Positions 43,516-52,170 are shown, numbered from the stretch's first letter. The stretch is 64,000 bases of DNA from Sphingomonas sp. ID1715 (GCF_013044515.1 NZ_JABEPR010000006.1:1-64000); one strand, 5' to 3'. The notes: generated by a model not told the origin, from the letters alone. Made by a program: numbers and translations.

Positions 43516-43833
43516 GATGTGAACTCCCTCATTCGCGTTGGCGATGAGGAAGCGGGCGACGGCCGATCGGCGCTGGTCAGGGACGGGCGTCAGCCCGTCG
43601 CGCAAGCGGCGAGGGGGGAGCCGAAATGCGGAGCATTTTGGGGGAACCGTCGTCCTTGAGGAGCGGCCAGGACCGGCCGTCATGCTTCCGGTTTCGGGTC
43701 AGCGAAGCCGTTCCGCCAGGTCGCATTGTGGGGCCCTTCAGCGACGAGGCCGTCCATTCCGCGCTTTCCTAACGGCCGATCTGTGCACCATGATCGCTCC
43801 CGGAAGGGGCTTCGACCGACAAGGAGAAGGGTC
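43516..43833. other. Gene-free stretch with small hairpins
   Basis: About 320 bp separating divergent genes. It holds two perfect small hairpins: GACGGGC/GCCCGTC at 43582-43599 and AAATGC/GCATTT at 43624-43638. They sit upstream of the gene at 43834 and could be regulatory or part of a mobilisation site. Confidence 0.4.
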
Positions 43834-44133
43834 GTGGCCAAGAAGAAGCCGAGCGCGCTCGAGGCGCTCGCACGATTGAACGATGAGCGTGCTCAACTGG
43901 AGAACCGCGGTGCCGAGCTCAAGCGCGCGGCTGCGCTCGAACTCGGGATGATCGTGCTTGATGCAGGCGGCGGGGCGATCGGACCCGCAAAGCTCAAAGA
44001 GCTGGTCGCGAGGATTGTCGCGGCCGGCGCCGATGTATCACTTCAGCGGCTGGCATCAAGCAGCGAAGTGCTGAGTTCGACAGGTGAGCCGAAGCGCCCG
44101 GGCGGAGAGCCGGCGGAGGTGCAGCGTGGCTGA
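43834..44133 (+). CDS. Small helical accessory protein, DUF6437/TraD-small-like
   Basis: 99 residues from GTG 43834, with AAGGAGAAGGGTC upstream. AKKKPSALEALARLNDERAQ, followed by a helical region and ELGMIVLDAGGGAIGPAKLK, resembles small proteins annotated in sphingomonads as DUF6437 or as the small TraD of mobilisation regions. This is from memory. It overlaps the following gene by 8 bp. The role may be in the relaxosome, but this is unproven. Confidence 0.55.
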   Translation: MAKKKPSALEALARLNDERAQLENRGAELKRAAALELGMIVLDAGGGAIGPAKLKELVARIVAAGADVSLQRLASSSEVLSSTGEPKRPGGEPAEVQRG

Positions 44134-44350
44134 GCTTGAACCCGCCACTGATACTCCCGATGTGACAATAGAGGTCATCGCATTGCTGGCCAATCCGGCA
44201 ACAAGCTATTGGCTCAGGGACGCGCTGGTGAGCGCGCTCGACCGCGACCCGTTCGATGCGGAGCGCGATGCGCTGGCCCTTTCAACGATCCTGACCAGAA
44301 ACCTTGACGCGCTCGTCGCTCGGCACTTTCTGGACCGCGCCGAAACATGA
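44126..44350 (+). CDS. Small hypothetical protein coupled to the 43834 gene
   Basis: 74 residues from GTG 44126, overlapping the upstream stop by 8 bp. It is acidic and helical (TIEVIALLANPATSYWLRDA, ALSTILTRNLDALVARHFLD). No domain is recognised. Translational coupling with the preceding gene suggests a shared function. Confidence 0.55.
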   Translation: MAELEPATDTPDVTIEVIALLANPATSYWLRDALVSALDRDPFDAERDALALSTILTRNLDALVARHFLDRAET

Positions 44351-44357
44351 GAACTTG

Positions 44358-44382
44358 CCCCGGCGGCTTGCAGCCGCCGGGG
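44358..44382. terminator. GC-rich hairpin between convergent genes
   Basis: CCCCGGCGGCT and AGCCGCCGGGG form a perfect 11-bp stem around TGC, located between the stop at 44350 (plus) and the ssb stop at 44395 (minus). It lacks a clear T-run but is well placed as a bidirectional terminator. Confidence 0.55.
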
Positions 44383-44394
44383 CCGAGGTTCCGC

Positions 44395-44799
44395 TCAGAA
44401 GGGCACGTCTTCGTCGAGATCGAGATCCGACTGCGGGTTGCTCGCCTGCTTGCCGCGGCTCAGGAACTGGACGTCCTCGGCGATGATCTCGGTCGCGTAG
44501 CGGGTGACGCCGTCTTTCTCATATTGCGAGTAGTGGATGCGCCCGCGGACGGAGACCAGCATCCCCTTGGTGGCGAACTGGCCGACGGTCTTACCGAGGC
44601 CGTTGAAGCAGGTGATGCGGTGCCATTCGGTGTCCTTTACGGTGTAGCCGGTGGCGGGATCCTTGAGCACCTTGCCCTCGCTGTCGCGCTTGGGGCGGCT
44701 GGTGCCCACGCTGATCGAGGTGATCGTGGTGTCGCCGCGGGTGGAGCGGGTCTCGGGGTCGGCGCCGAGGTTGCCGACGAGCAGAACGGTGTTGGTCAT
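44395..44799 (-). CDS. ssb: Single-stranded DNA-binding protein
   Basis: 134 residues from ATG 44799, with AGGAGACGACC upstream. The OB fold is clear: NTVLLVGNLGADPETRSTRG, TEWHRITCFNGLGKTVGQFA, KGMLVSVRGRIHYSQYEKDG. The C-terminus ends DLDLDEDVPF, the acidic tip used to recruit repair proteins. Mobile elements use SSB to protect the incoming strand after conjugation. It is the last gene of the minus-strand maintenance block. Confidence 0.95.
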   Translation of the reverse strand: MTNTVLLVGNLGADPETRSTRGDTTITSISVGTSRPKRDSEGKVLKDPATGYTVKDTEWHRITCFNGLGKTVGQFATKGMLVSVRGRIHYSQYEKDGVTRYATEIIAEDVQFLSRGKQASNPQSDLDLDEDVPF

Positions 44800-45402
44800 G
44801 GGTCGTCTCCTGATCCGTCGCCGGGACCGTCCCGATCGACTGAACCCCGGCCATGGCGACCGAGCGGAGGGGCGCACCGAGAGTCCCGAGCGTCGTCGAG
44901 GGACCGAGGGGAACCCCGGACCAAGGCTGGCGCGGGCAGCCCGCAGGGCAACACGGGCCTTGGGCTGCGGGTTGCGACCATTCGATCCGAGCCATAGGGG
45001 TTTGAGAAGTCGATGGAGGCGGTGCTGGCGTTGTCCGGAACAGCCAGACCCTGGCCTGGTCAGCTGCCCCGCCGCGTTGTGTCGCCGGTCTTCCCCCTCA
45101 ACCGCAACGCCGTCGATCCCCATTCCGCGTGCTCCAACCACGAACGGGGGGCATAGAAGGTGCGGTTCTGCCAGCGCTCCTGTGAAGGTGGATCGATCTG
45201 CACCAATCCGACAACGGGCATAGATCGTAGGTCAAAGGCCAAATGGGGCAGCTCTCATTGGCGTTCCATCGGCGCCCATGAGACCGTCACGGTCCCCCCC
45301 GAAGTGGGCCTGATGGCGTTTCAGGGTCTGTGCTCGATGAATGGGAGCATCCCGGCACCGGGCTCCTGAAGCCAGCGTCTGGAAGCGAACTGCGCCGGTA
45401 AG
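44800..45402. other. Non-coding region upstream of ssb
   Basis: About 600 bp. It contains a repeat of 56 bp (44921-44976) that recurs upstream of the DUF2493 gene. Short frames on both strands are not convincing. Nothing else is recognised. Confidence 0.4.
44921..44976. repeat. Leader repeat, copy 1
   Basis: It begins CCAAGGCTGGCGCGGGCAGC and contains GGCAACACGGGCC and GCGGGTTGCG, shared with copy 2 at 47013-47075. Both copies lie about 110-170 bp upstream of a minus-strand gene start (ssb and the DUF2493 gene). Confidence 0.7.
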
Positions 45403-45834
45403 CTACCGCGAGCAGAGCCTGTCACCGCCATAGCGTCGCCAACGAAGCGCATGACCGCTTCGCACCATGGCGCAGGAGAGGTCGCCGACCTTCGGCGCTG
45501 CGCATAAGGCTGCTGTGCGAGCGCCCTTGCCCGATCCCATCGAGGTGCATCTCAGCGCTGGTGCCCGTACCTTGACGTGCCCAGTGTTCAGCCGGCCTCT
45601 GGGTCCGCCGAGCAGCTTAACGAGATGATCTCGCGCTGCCTTTCCAGTGCCGGGCGGGCATGGATGACCGGGCTTGCAGCTCTCGTCGAGTTCTCGCGTG
45701 GCAATACCAGACAAGCGGATACGCGGGCCCTCGGCGCACCAGATCGGGCCGTCACCGTCCCAGACGGCGACCGGCGTGCAGGTGAAGTCAGCGCCGCCCG
45801 CAACGAACGCGGCAAGAAGCAGCAGCAAGCTCAT
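45403..45834 (-). CDS. Secreted thermonuclease-like (SNase-fold) protein
   Basis: 143 residues from ATG 45834. A signal peptide (about 2-15, LLLLLAAFVAGGADF) is followed by an SNase-like OB fold: VAVWDGDGPIWCAEGPRIRL, GIATRELDESCKPG and KAARDHLVKLLGG. The catalytic Asp, Arg and Glu motif positions (DGDG, RIRL, RELDE) are present in order. It probably works in the periplasm. Its role on the element is unknown. The ribosome site is weak. Confidence 0.75.
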   Translation of the reverse strand: MSLLLLLAAFVAGGADFTCTPVAVWDGDGPIWCAEGPRIRLSGIATRELDESCKPGHPCPPGTGKAARDHLVKLLGGPRGRLNTGHVKVRAPALRCTSMGSGKGARTAALCAAPKVGDLSCAMVRSGHALRWRRYGGDRLCSR

Positions 45835-45930
45835 GAAACAGGCATCCTCAATCGACCTGCAAAGGACGGCAGGCCAGCATCGCTCGCAGCGGAGACCGCG
45901 ATGCGCATCAACGCATCGCGGTCGCAAGCC

Positions 45931-46905
45931 TCATGCAGCTTCTGCCGCTGCTTCAGCTTGCACTGCATGCCGCTTCGGGTTCGTTCCGAGCGGCCCGCGC
46001 CGATCGACGACTGCAATCCGGCGTGCCTTGGCGCCGATGACGAGCCGTTCGAGCACGCCATTGCCGGCGAACGCGACGACGTAACGCGGATTGAGCGAAA
46101 GCATCTGCTCGTTGCGGCGGAAGCCGGCCCGCTGGCCCAGCCGGCTGTCGAGACCGAACGCGATTTGCGGGATCTTGTGACGCTCGGCCCAGGCCGCAGC
46201 GAGCCGATCGACGCCTTTGCTGTCGCCGCCATGGACGAGCACCATTTCGGCGACATGCTCGCGGACCTTGTCGAGTGTCGTCCAGACATTGTCGGCAAAC
46301 GCCTTGGCCTCCTCGTTGCTCGCGAAAGCGTGTCGCCCTCCGGCGAAAACGACCGGCGATCCGACTGGCATTGCTGCCCGGCGCTTGGTCTCGGCGCGTG
46401 CCTTCAGGAAGTCTCGCCCCTGAACGACGGCGGACGTCGCCTTGCTGTCGTGGTTGATGCGCGAGCCACCCGCGGGCCGCCAGGAGGAGCCGGTCTCGCG
46501 CATATAGAGCTGCGCGGCGGTCTCGCGCAGCGCCTCGAGGCCGAGCATCGTCGTCTCCGCGGCCTGTGCGCGTTCGATCTGTTGCTCAAGGTCGCTGGTG
46601 TGGACCTCCGAGCCGTCGGCGGTGGCGATCAGCAGCCGGATTTCGTCAGTCGCGCGGTCGATCTGCGCAGACTTCTTGGTGGCGGCCCGATGGAACAGGT
46701 TCACAAAGCCCCAGGCGAGCTCTTCGGCGTCGGCCTCAAGCGCGGTGTCGGAAAACAGGCCGAACAGGTCAGACCAGACAGCGCCGAGCGTCTGATCGAT
46801 GGCATCCGGGTCGGGCATGGCGAGAGTGAGATCGGGTTCGGCAGCGCCGATCGAGAGATGGCCGAGTTCCAGCGCTGCGAGCTGCGCGGACAGGGTTGAG
46901 GGCAT
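45931..46905 (-). CDS. DUF2493/SLOG-like protein
   Basis: 324 residues from ATG 46905, with CAGGAGACCCGCC upstream. N-terminal helices precede the C-terminal DUF2493 domain (about 195-300): VVFAGGRHAFASNEEAKAFA, AEMVLVHGGDSKGVDRLAAA and GVLERLVIGAKA, a Rossmann-like SLOG-superfamily pattern that may bind nucleotides. DUF2493 genes are common on plasmids and ICEs, but their role is unresolved. The leader carries repeat copy 2. Confidence 0.8.
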   Translation of the reverse strand: MPSTLSAQLAALELGHLSIGAAEPDLTLAMPDPDAIDQTLGAVWSDLFGLFSDTALEADAEELAWGFVNLFHRAATKKSAQIDRATDEIRLLIATADGSEVHTSDLEQQIERAQAAETTMLGLEALRETAAQLYMRETGSSWRPAGGSRINHDSKATSAVVQGRDFLKARAETKRRAAMPVGSPVVFAGGRHAFASNEEAKAFADNVWTTLDKVREHVAEMVLVHGGDSKGVDRLAAAWAERHKIPQIAFGLDSRLGQRAGFRRNEQMLSLNPRYVVAFAGNGVLERLVIGAKARRIAVVDRRGPLGTNPKRHAVQAEAAAEAA

Positions 46906-47012
46906 GGCGGGTCTCCTGAAATTATCGCCGGACGATCCGACGACGGGAGCCGAAGACCCGGCGGCACCGGGCTCGCCCGCACCGGCGCGCATGCGCGCCG
47001 GGACACCCCCCG

Positions 47013-47075
47013 CCAAGGCTGGCGCGGGCAGCCTCGCACCGCGAGGCAACACGGGCCGCAGGCGGGCGGGTTGCG
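47013..47075. repeat. Leader repeat, copy 2
   Basis: Shares CCAAGGCTGGCGCGGGCAGC, GGCAACACGGGCC and GCGGGTTGCG with copy 1 (44921-44976), with a small insertion in between. It sits 108-170 bp upstream of the DUF2493 gene start on the minus strand. Confidence 0.7.
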
Positions 47076-47156
47076 GGAGAGCCGCCGCCGGGTATAGGGC
47101 CTCTCCCCGTCGGAGCGGCGAGAGCTCTGGAAGCTGCGACATAGCTTCTCGCCGCG

Positions 47157-47801
47157 TCAGGCCACCAGCCTGGGCTCAACGACTTGCGGCAGTTCGAGAC
47201 CGAGTTCATGAGCCAGTCGTGCGGCCAAACGGTCAGGGTGGAGCAGCTCGCGGATGCCGGCCCAGTGATTGCTACCTCCGCTATAGTCTTGACGGCCAGC
47301 GACCCGGCGGAAGAGGATTTCGCCGGCGCCGTAGCCCGACAGCGCGACCTGCACGTACAAATGATCGGCATGAAGGATCACTTCGCCGGACACGGCAGGG
47401 CCACCCGCGCACACGCGAAGGTCATAGTCGGCGGGACTAAGGTGGAGGGCATCGGCAAGCCGTCGCAGCGCCTTGCGTGCTTCGGCATGGAAGAGCCGTT
47501 TCGCGGCATCGTCATGGCTCACGCCCCGCGCCGCTAGCGTCGCGAGCACCGGCTTTCGGGCCAGATCGGCAAGAGCCTCGGCGCACAGGCCGCGCAATGC
47601 TGCACGGTCCGGCATCAGGGCCGTTGCGACCTCGCCAAGGTGACGCGCCAAGAGGATCACGGCCGGGTCCGACTCGAACGGCAGCCCGGCATTTCGACAA
47701 TCCTTGGCCGCGGCCTGAACGGCGTGGAGACAGGCAGCCAGGCTATCGAGCCCACTCGGATCGAGCGCCTGGGCATAGCGAAAATGGACATCGTAGGTCA
47801 T
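47157..47801 (-). CDS. Hypothetical protein of the maintenance block
   Basis: 214 residues from ATG 47801, with CAGGAGCAGCTCTC upstream. The sequence is helical in its first 130 residues (AQALDPSGLDSLAACLHAVQ) and beta-rich later (YDLRVCAGGPAVSGEVILHA, YVQVALSGYGAGEILFRRVA). I recognise no family. It lies between the RES toxin and the DUF2493 gene in the same direction and shares their leader type. Confidence 0.65.
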   Translation of the reverse strand: MTYDVHFRYAQALDPSGLDSLAACLHAVQAAAKDCRNAGLPFESDPAVILLARHLGEVATALMPDRAALRGLCAEALADLARKPVLATLAARGVSHDDAAKRLFHAEARKALRRLADALHLSPADYDLRVCAGGPAVSGEVILHADHLYVQVALSGYGAGEILFRRVAGRQDYSGGSNHWAGIRELLHPDRLAARLAHELGLELPQVVEPRLVA

Positions 47802-47861
47802 GAGAGCTGCTCCTGATCGGCGCACCAGCGCGCCCATCGGTGCGGCGCGGTAGCTCTCCTC

Positions 47862-48590
47862 TCAGGGACGCTGGACGAGTCCGAACTGCGCTGGCGTAAA
47901 GGTCAGGGACTCGGTCGCGGGAAACGCCGCCAGCGCGAGCAGGCGACCCTGCTCGACGCGCAGATGCCAGGTCTGGCCGGTCCGGGGCTGCGTTTCGGCA
48001 AAGCCGGCCGGATCCAGCAGCGCCACATTGGCCCGACGCTTGGGGTCGCGCGCGGACCGATACCGTATGGCCTGCGCATCCGCGGCACGCGCCTCGCTTG
48101 AGAGCGCCTGACACGCCACATAATCGTCGGACAGCCACTCTGCTTCTTGCGCGGCGAATGGCGCTTGGGTCAGATCAATGGTGCGTCGCGCAGCGATCGT
48201 GACGCAGAACGAGCTATGCTCGCTGACAGTGCTCGGCGGCACAAAACCGGGCGACCGCGTGAAAAAGCGCAGGCGCCAATAAGCGCTTTCCGCGATAGCC
48301 GTATGCTCATGCTCGGAGGCATAGAAGATGCCCGGTCGCTCGTCCGCGTGACGGAACCGGGATGCCGACCGGTGGCCATAACGAAAGGGCGAGGCGAGCA
48401 GGTAATGCAGATGCCGCGCAGCCGGTGGTACCAGCGGCTTCACCGCCTCGGCGAGATCCTCAAGCAGCGCCTGATCGGCGATGCTGGCGGCCAGCCGATT
48501 GGTCGAGATGCGGTGCTGCGCTTCGACCACCCGCCAGACCCGTCTGCGGACCTCGCGAAACTCAGACGCGAGCGCGGTGCGCGTCCACAT
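47862..48590 (-). CDS. RES-domain NAD+ phosphorylase toxin
   Basis: 242 residues from ATG 48590, overlapping the antitoxin by 29 bp; an in-frame TTG at 48626 is possible. The RES family core is present: RFRHADERPGIFYASEHEHT, AIAESAYWRLRFF and SDDYVACQALSSEARAADAQ (conserved Arg, Tyr, Glu and Ser positions). RES toxins of RES-Xre pairs degrade NAD+ and stop growth. The downstream antitoxin-like partner is encoded just upstream in the same operon. Confidence 0.85.
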   Translation of the reverse strand: MWTRTALASEFREVRRRVWRVVEAQHRISTNRLAASIADQALLEDLAEAVKPLVPPAARHLHYLLASPFRYGHRSASRFRHADERPGIFYASEHEHTAIAESAYWRLRFFTRSPGFVPPSTVSEHSSFCVTIAARRTIDLTQAPFAAQEAEWLSDDYVACQALSSEARAADAQAIRYRSARDPKRRANVALLDPAGFAETQPRTGQTWHLRVEQGRLLALAAFPATESLTFTPAQFGLVQRP

Positions 48591-48939
48591 AAGCGCAGAC
48601 CCGGGCAAGGCCGGTGAAAGTGACAAGCAGTTCGATCGGTGCCGCTTCCAGGTCGAGATTGGGTGATTTGAGCCAGGCCTTGCTGGCCTCGTCGTCGCTG
48701 CCCATCATGGCGTCGAGGCTGCGGAACAGCCTAACCAGATATTGCCCGGCCTCGAACGCCTTGCTGTCGGCCTCCAAACCGAAGCTGCCACTGCGCAACC
48801 GGGAGATGGTGGCCGGAGAGAGGCCCAGCACGCGTCCGAGCCGTTCGTTCGTCAGCGACCACAGGTCCGCTATGCGCGCAATGGCCTCTGACAAAACCCG
48901 GCTCTGCTCGGTCGAACTGCTTTTGAGCTGCGTCGCCAA
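48562..48939 (-). CDS. Xre/MbcA/ParS-type antitoxin of a RES toxin
   Basis: 125 residues starting at TTG 48939, chosen because GGAGG lies five bases upstream; longer frames lack a ribosome site. The N-terminal HTH (about 25-55, LWSLTNERLGRVLGLSPATI) is followed by the C-terminal toxin-binding domain WLKSPNLDLEAAPIELLVTF, ending GLARVCAYVDAHRARV, the classic Xre/MbcA/ParS pattern. It neutralises the RES toxin and represses its own promoter. A palindrome lies 31 bp upstream at 48970-48987. Confidence 0.85.
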   Translation of the reverse strand: MATQLKSSSTEQSRVLSEAIARIADLWSLTNERLGRVLGLSPATISRLRSGSFGLEADSKAFEAGQYLVRLFRSLDAMMGSDDEASKAWLKSPNLDLEAAPIELLVTFTGLARVCAYVDAHRARV

Positions 48940-48969
48940 CGAGACCTCCACAGAACGAAATATAGCTTC

Positions 48970-48987
48970 CTTGTTCCAAAGAACAAG
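48970..48987. promoter_or_regulatory. Palindromic operator upstream of the RES/Xre pair
   Basis: CTTGTTC and GAACAAG form a perfect 7-bp inverted repeat around CAAA (48970-48976, 48981-48987), about 30 bp upstream of the antitoxin start. This is the expected geometry for autorepression by the Xre antitoxin. Confidence 0.6.
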
Positions 48988-48991
48988 AGAG

Positions 48992-49927
48992 TCAGGCAGC
49001 TTCGAGTATATCGGGTTCGCGCTGCTCATCGGGCTGCACGGTCTCCCGTGACCCCAAACGCAGGATGAGCGCCGACGCCTCTTCTGCCTTTGCAGCCGCA
49101 GAAAGGATCGCTCGGCTGTCGGCCTTGAGCACGCGCAGCCATGACGCAAGATAACTCGCGTGGTTATCGAGATGCTCGGTGGGCAGACCGACCTCTGAGC
49201 CAATCATTGCGGCAGCAAGTTCCGCAATCAGTTCCTCCATCGCATAGGCGTCACTGCCGAACCGGCCATCGAGCGAACGCGCGAGCCGGCTCGTATGGCC
49301 GGTCCAATGGGCAAGCTCGTGCGAGAGCGTCGCCCGATAATGGTCACGACCTCGAAAGGCTGCGATCTCCAGCATTGTGATGTGATCAGTCGACGGGCTG
49401 TAATAGGCTTCGCATCCGCCATGCCGCAGCCTGGCCGGAATTGCGGCGAAGAAGGCGTCGAGCCTCGTATCGCGTTCGTCCACAGGCAGCGGCTGTGCCG
49501 TCGGCGGGGCGTAACGGGCGGGCAGACCGTCAACCTGCGAGGCATTGAAGACGACAAAGCTCTTCAGGACGCGGCGGGCCTCATCGTGCGCCTCGCCGGT
49601 CTCCCGGTCCTCGACGGTTTTGGAATAGCTTTTGTAGAAGACGGCGATCGTGCCGCGCTCGCCCTTGCGAACCTGGCCGCCCTGCAACTGGGCCTGGTGA
49701 TAGGTCAGCCAGAATGGCGATGAGAAACCGCCGGCTTCGGCCGCCATCCAAAGCCAGAGCACGTTGATACCGCGATACGGAGTACCGCAAGAGCGTAACG
49801 GGCGCGACACCGCGGCGCCGCTCCAAGGGCGCACCCAGGGCCTGGTGCCGGCTTCAAGCCGTTCGATGATAGCGCGCGTGATGGTCTCGGCCGGGCTCGT
49901 ACGATCGGTCTTCGAGGAAAATGGCAT
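48992..49927 (-). CDS. ardC: ArdC-like antirestriction protein with zincin domain
   Basis: 311 residues from ATG 49927, with GGAGAGAGACC upstream. The N-terminal ssDNA-binding part carries TITRAIIERLEAGTRPWVRP and the C-terminal metallopeptidase carries HELAHWTGH and a following EELIAELAAAMIG. ArdC proteins bind ssDNA and help incoming conjugative DNA escape host restriction. The gene lies between ParB and the RES/Xre pair in the maintenance block. Confidence 0.9.
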   Translation of the reverse strand: MPFSSKTDRTSPAETITRAIIERLEAGTRPWVRPWSGAAVSRPLRSCGTPYRGINVLWLWMAAEAGGFSSPFWLTYHQAQLQGGQVRKGERGTIAVFYKSYSKTVEDRETGEAHDEARRVLKSFVVFNASQVDGLPARYAPPTAQPLPVDERDTRLDAFFAAIPARLRHGGCEAYYSPSTDHITMLEIAAFRGRDHYRATLSHELAHWTGHTSRLARSLDGRFGSDAYAMEELIAELAAAMIGSEVGLPTEHLDNHASYLASWLRVLKADSRAILSAAAKAEEASALILRLGSRETVQPDEQREPDILEAA

Positions 49928-49998
49928 GGTCTCTCTCCGGAAAACGGGCCCAATCGGCCCGCTCCGGCGGCAGCCGCCTCTCCTCCTGAGGCACGCAA

Positions 49999-50030
49999 AT
50001 GGGCGACTTCCTGTCGAGGAAGCCGCCCAT
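49999..50030. terminator. Hairpin between parB and ardC
   Basis: ATGGGCG-A-CTTCC and GGAAG-C-CGCCCAT form a near-perfect 12-bp stem around TGTCGA. In the minus-strand direction it follows the parB stop by about 22 bp and precedes ardC. No clear T-run follows, so attenuation or mRNA stabilisation is as likely as termination. Confidence 0.45.
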
Positions 50031-50052
50031 CCGTCACGACCTGCAGGAGACG

Positions 50053-52077
50053 TCAGGCCGCTTCGAGCTTGTCCGCATCGACTTCCAGCGATGCCGCTGC
50101 CCCGCTGGCGCCAGCCGCCTCTGGATCGCCGGGACCGTCGGCAGCGGCCTCGGGATGGACCGCCTGATCGGCAGGCACACTCCCACCTGCGAACCGCATG
50201 GGGGCAGGAACCCACGCCGTGGCCGCTTCCTTCACCTCGACCTCGCCGATGAAGTCGCCGGCGAAGATGCGTTCGCAAGCCTGGGCGAGCTCGGCTTTCT
50301 TCGAGGCCATATAGCGTGCGGCGAGGACCGGCCCGCCGACCTCACCGAGTGCTTCGAACATCATCGGCTTCGAGATGCGATCGAAGAAGTTGCTGCCGGT
50401 CGGGCGCCACCAGCGGGCCGTGTCGATGCCGAGCAGCGATCCGAGATGGTCGTGGAAGCGGCAGGCGCTTGCCCCAGCGACATCCAGACTTGCCTCAAGC
50501 GTTCCTGCAACTGCGTGGCCGAGCCAGGCTGCGCGTGCGTCCTGCCCAAGTGCCCGAAACGCGTCGAACCGCGCGGCCAGGCTTTCGCCCTCGGTCCATG
50601 ACCGGTCAAGCGCTGCTTCAGCCTCCTCACGTGCGATCGTCGCGGGTGCCAACGGCGTCTTGAACCCCAAGATCGGATCGCTCGGATGCCGCGCTGACAG
50701 CGAGGAGCCGTTGCGCTGACCGCAACTAGCGCGGTCGATCATCAGGAAGATCGCGAGGTCGAGCGCAAAGTCGGGATCTGCGGCGACATGGACTGCGAGG
50801 ATGTCGCGACGCTGGATCGCGAGTTCGTCAGTCAGTCGCTGTGTGAACGCCCCACGCCTGCCGGTGCTCGAGTCATCGCGCTCCTCGGATGTATCGCCGG
50901 TTTCGTCCTCGGGCGGCGTGTCGGGCTTCTCGGCATAAACGGCCTCATGGAGGCGCGGTTGGCCGTCGCGACCAAGGACGAGGAACCTTCCGAGCGTGGA
51001 CCGCGCCGCCTCGTCGATGACCGGCGGCTTGTCCGTGATCGCCTCGATCGCATGTTCGAGCCGTTCGACTTCGGCCTCGGCAGCGGCGCGCTGGTCATCG
51101 GTCGCGTCTTCATCCTCAATGATCGCGATCTGGTCCGATGCGCTTGCCTCGAGCGCAGTGACTTCGGCTTGTTCTTCAGCGGTGAGGGCAGGGGCCTCAA
51201 GCGTGACGCGCTGCAGTCCCTCGGTCTGCTCCCAGCTGACATGCTGATCGAGCGATGGGCGCACCCATCCGAGACCGGTCTCGGTGGCAACCGAGGCAGC
51301 CGCGGCTTCGAGCTTTTCGCTCGCAAGGCGTTCAAGCAGCGCGATGTCGAGCCACCGTGTCGACTGATCGTCGGCGAACAGGTCACGCTCGACACGTCCG
51401 CCCGCAGCGACATAAGCGTCCTCGCCAACGAAGCGCGCACGCGGATCCGAGGCCGCGACGGTCGCCTGGGTCATCATGCGCCGGATGCTGTCCGGATGAG
51501 CGCCATTGTAGCTCGTCGCCATCTGTTCGAAGACATAGGCCTGCCGTTCCTGGTCGGGCGTCGTGGCATAGGCCTTAGCGATATCGAGCGTGATGTCGCC
51601 GCGACCGAGCGCCTCGAACACAACCGGCGCAAGCGCCGCAAGGCGGAGCCGGCCTTCCACGAAGCGGACAGTCAGGCCGAAGCGTTTCGCTACGCCTGCC
51701 ACATCCGATCCCTTCTCGATGAAGTGCTGAAAGGCGAGGCATTCGTCGGCGGGGTTGAGCGCCAGCCGCTGGAAGTTCTCGGCGAGGCTGGCCTCGGCGG
51801 CGTTGGTGCCGATGTCGTCGAGAACGAGGCAGGGAACCCCGAAGTCGACGGGCAGCTTGTCATCGGCGGCCAGCGCCGACAGTGCAGCGAGCCGTCGGCC
51901 ACCGCCCTCCACCGCATATTTCCCGCGCGGCTTTTTGAGCGCGGTGACGATCAGATTCTGGAGGAGGCCGCGGGCCTCGATATCGGCTTTGAGCTCGGCA
52001 TCGGCAGCAGGATCGCTCTGCCGGCGCACGTTGCGCGAAGATGGCACAAGCTTGTTGAGGGGGATCGTCTGAGTCAT
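50053..52077 (-). CDS. parB: ParB/Spo0J-family partition protein
   Basis: 674 residues from ATG 52077, with AGGAGATGTCCC upstream. The N-terminal ParB domain starts TIPLNKLVPSSRNVRRQSDP and includes VEGGGRRLAALSAL (ParB box II-like) and a KorB-like HTH (VAKRFGLTVRFVEGRLRLAA). The long C-terminal region is acidic with coiled-coil stretches. No parA is seen nearby, so partition of the usual type is doubtful. Such ICE ParB proteins may act in gene control or DNA maintenance. Confidence 0.85.
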   Translation of the reverse strand: MTQTIPLNKLVPSSRNVRRQSDPAADAELKADIEARGLLQNLIVTALKKPRGKYAVEGGGRRLAALSALAADDKLPVDFGVPCLVLDDIGTNAAEASLAENFQRLALNPADECLAFQHFIEKGSDVAGVAKRFGLTVRFVEGRLRLAALAPVVFEALGRGDITLDIAKAYATTPDQERQAYVFEQMATSYNGAHPDSIRRMMTQATVAASDPRARFVGEDAYVAAGGRVERDLFADDQSTRWLDIALLERLASEKLEAAAASVATETGLGWVRPSLDQHVSWEQTEGLQRVTLEAPALTAEEQAEVTALEASASDQIAIIEDEDATDDQRAAAEAEVERLEHAIEAITDKPPVIDEAARSTLGRFLVLGRDGQPRLHEAVYAEKPDTPPEDETGDTSEERDDSSTGRRGAFTQRLTDELAIQRRDILAVHVAADPDFALDLAIFLMIDRASCGQRNGSSLSARHPSDPILGFKTPLAPATIAREEAEAALDRSWTEGESLAARFDAFRALGQDARAAWLGHAVAGTLEASLDVAGASACRFHDHLGSLLGIDTARWWRPTGSNFFDRISKPMMFEALGEVGGPVLAARYMASKKAELAQACERIFAGDFIGEVEVKEAATAWVPAPMRFAGGSVPADQAVHPEAAADGPGDPEAAGASGAAASLEVDADKLEAA

Positions 52078-52170
52078 GGGACATCTCCTTGTGGACGAAC
52101 CGGACGATCGCCCGGCTCGCCTCACCCCGGCTTCCTCTTCTCCCGACATCGGGCGGTGCAGCCGCTGATG

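Noticed and set aside
45060-45242. 60-codon minus-strand frame between ssb and the SNase-like gene
   Set aside because: No convincing ribosome site or family; overlaps several other chance frames.
45577-46899. Plus-strand 440-codon frame opposite the SNase-like and DUF2493 genes
   Set aside because: Antisense to genes with recognisable domains; no start signal and no family resemblance.
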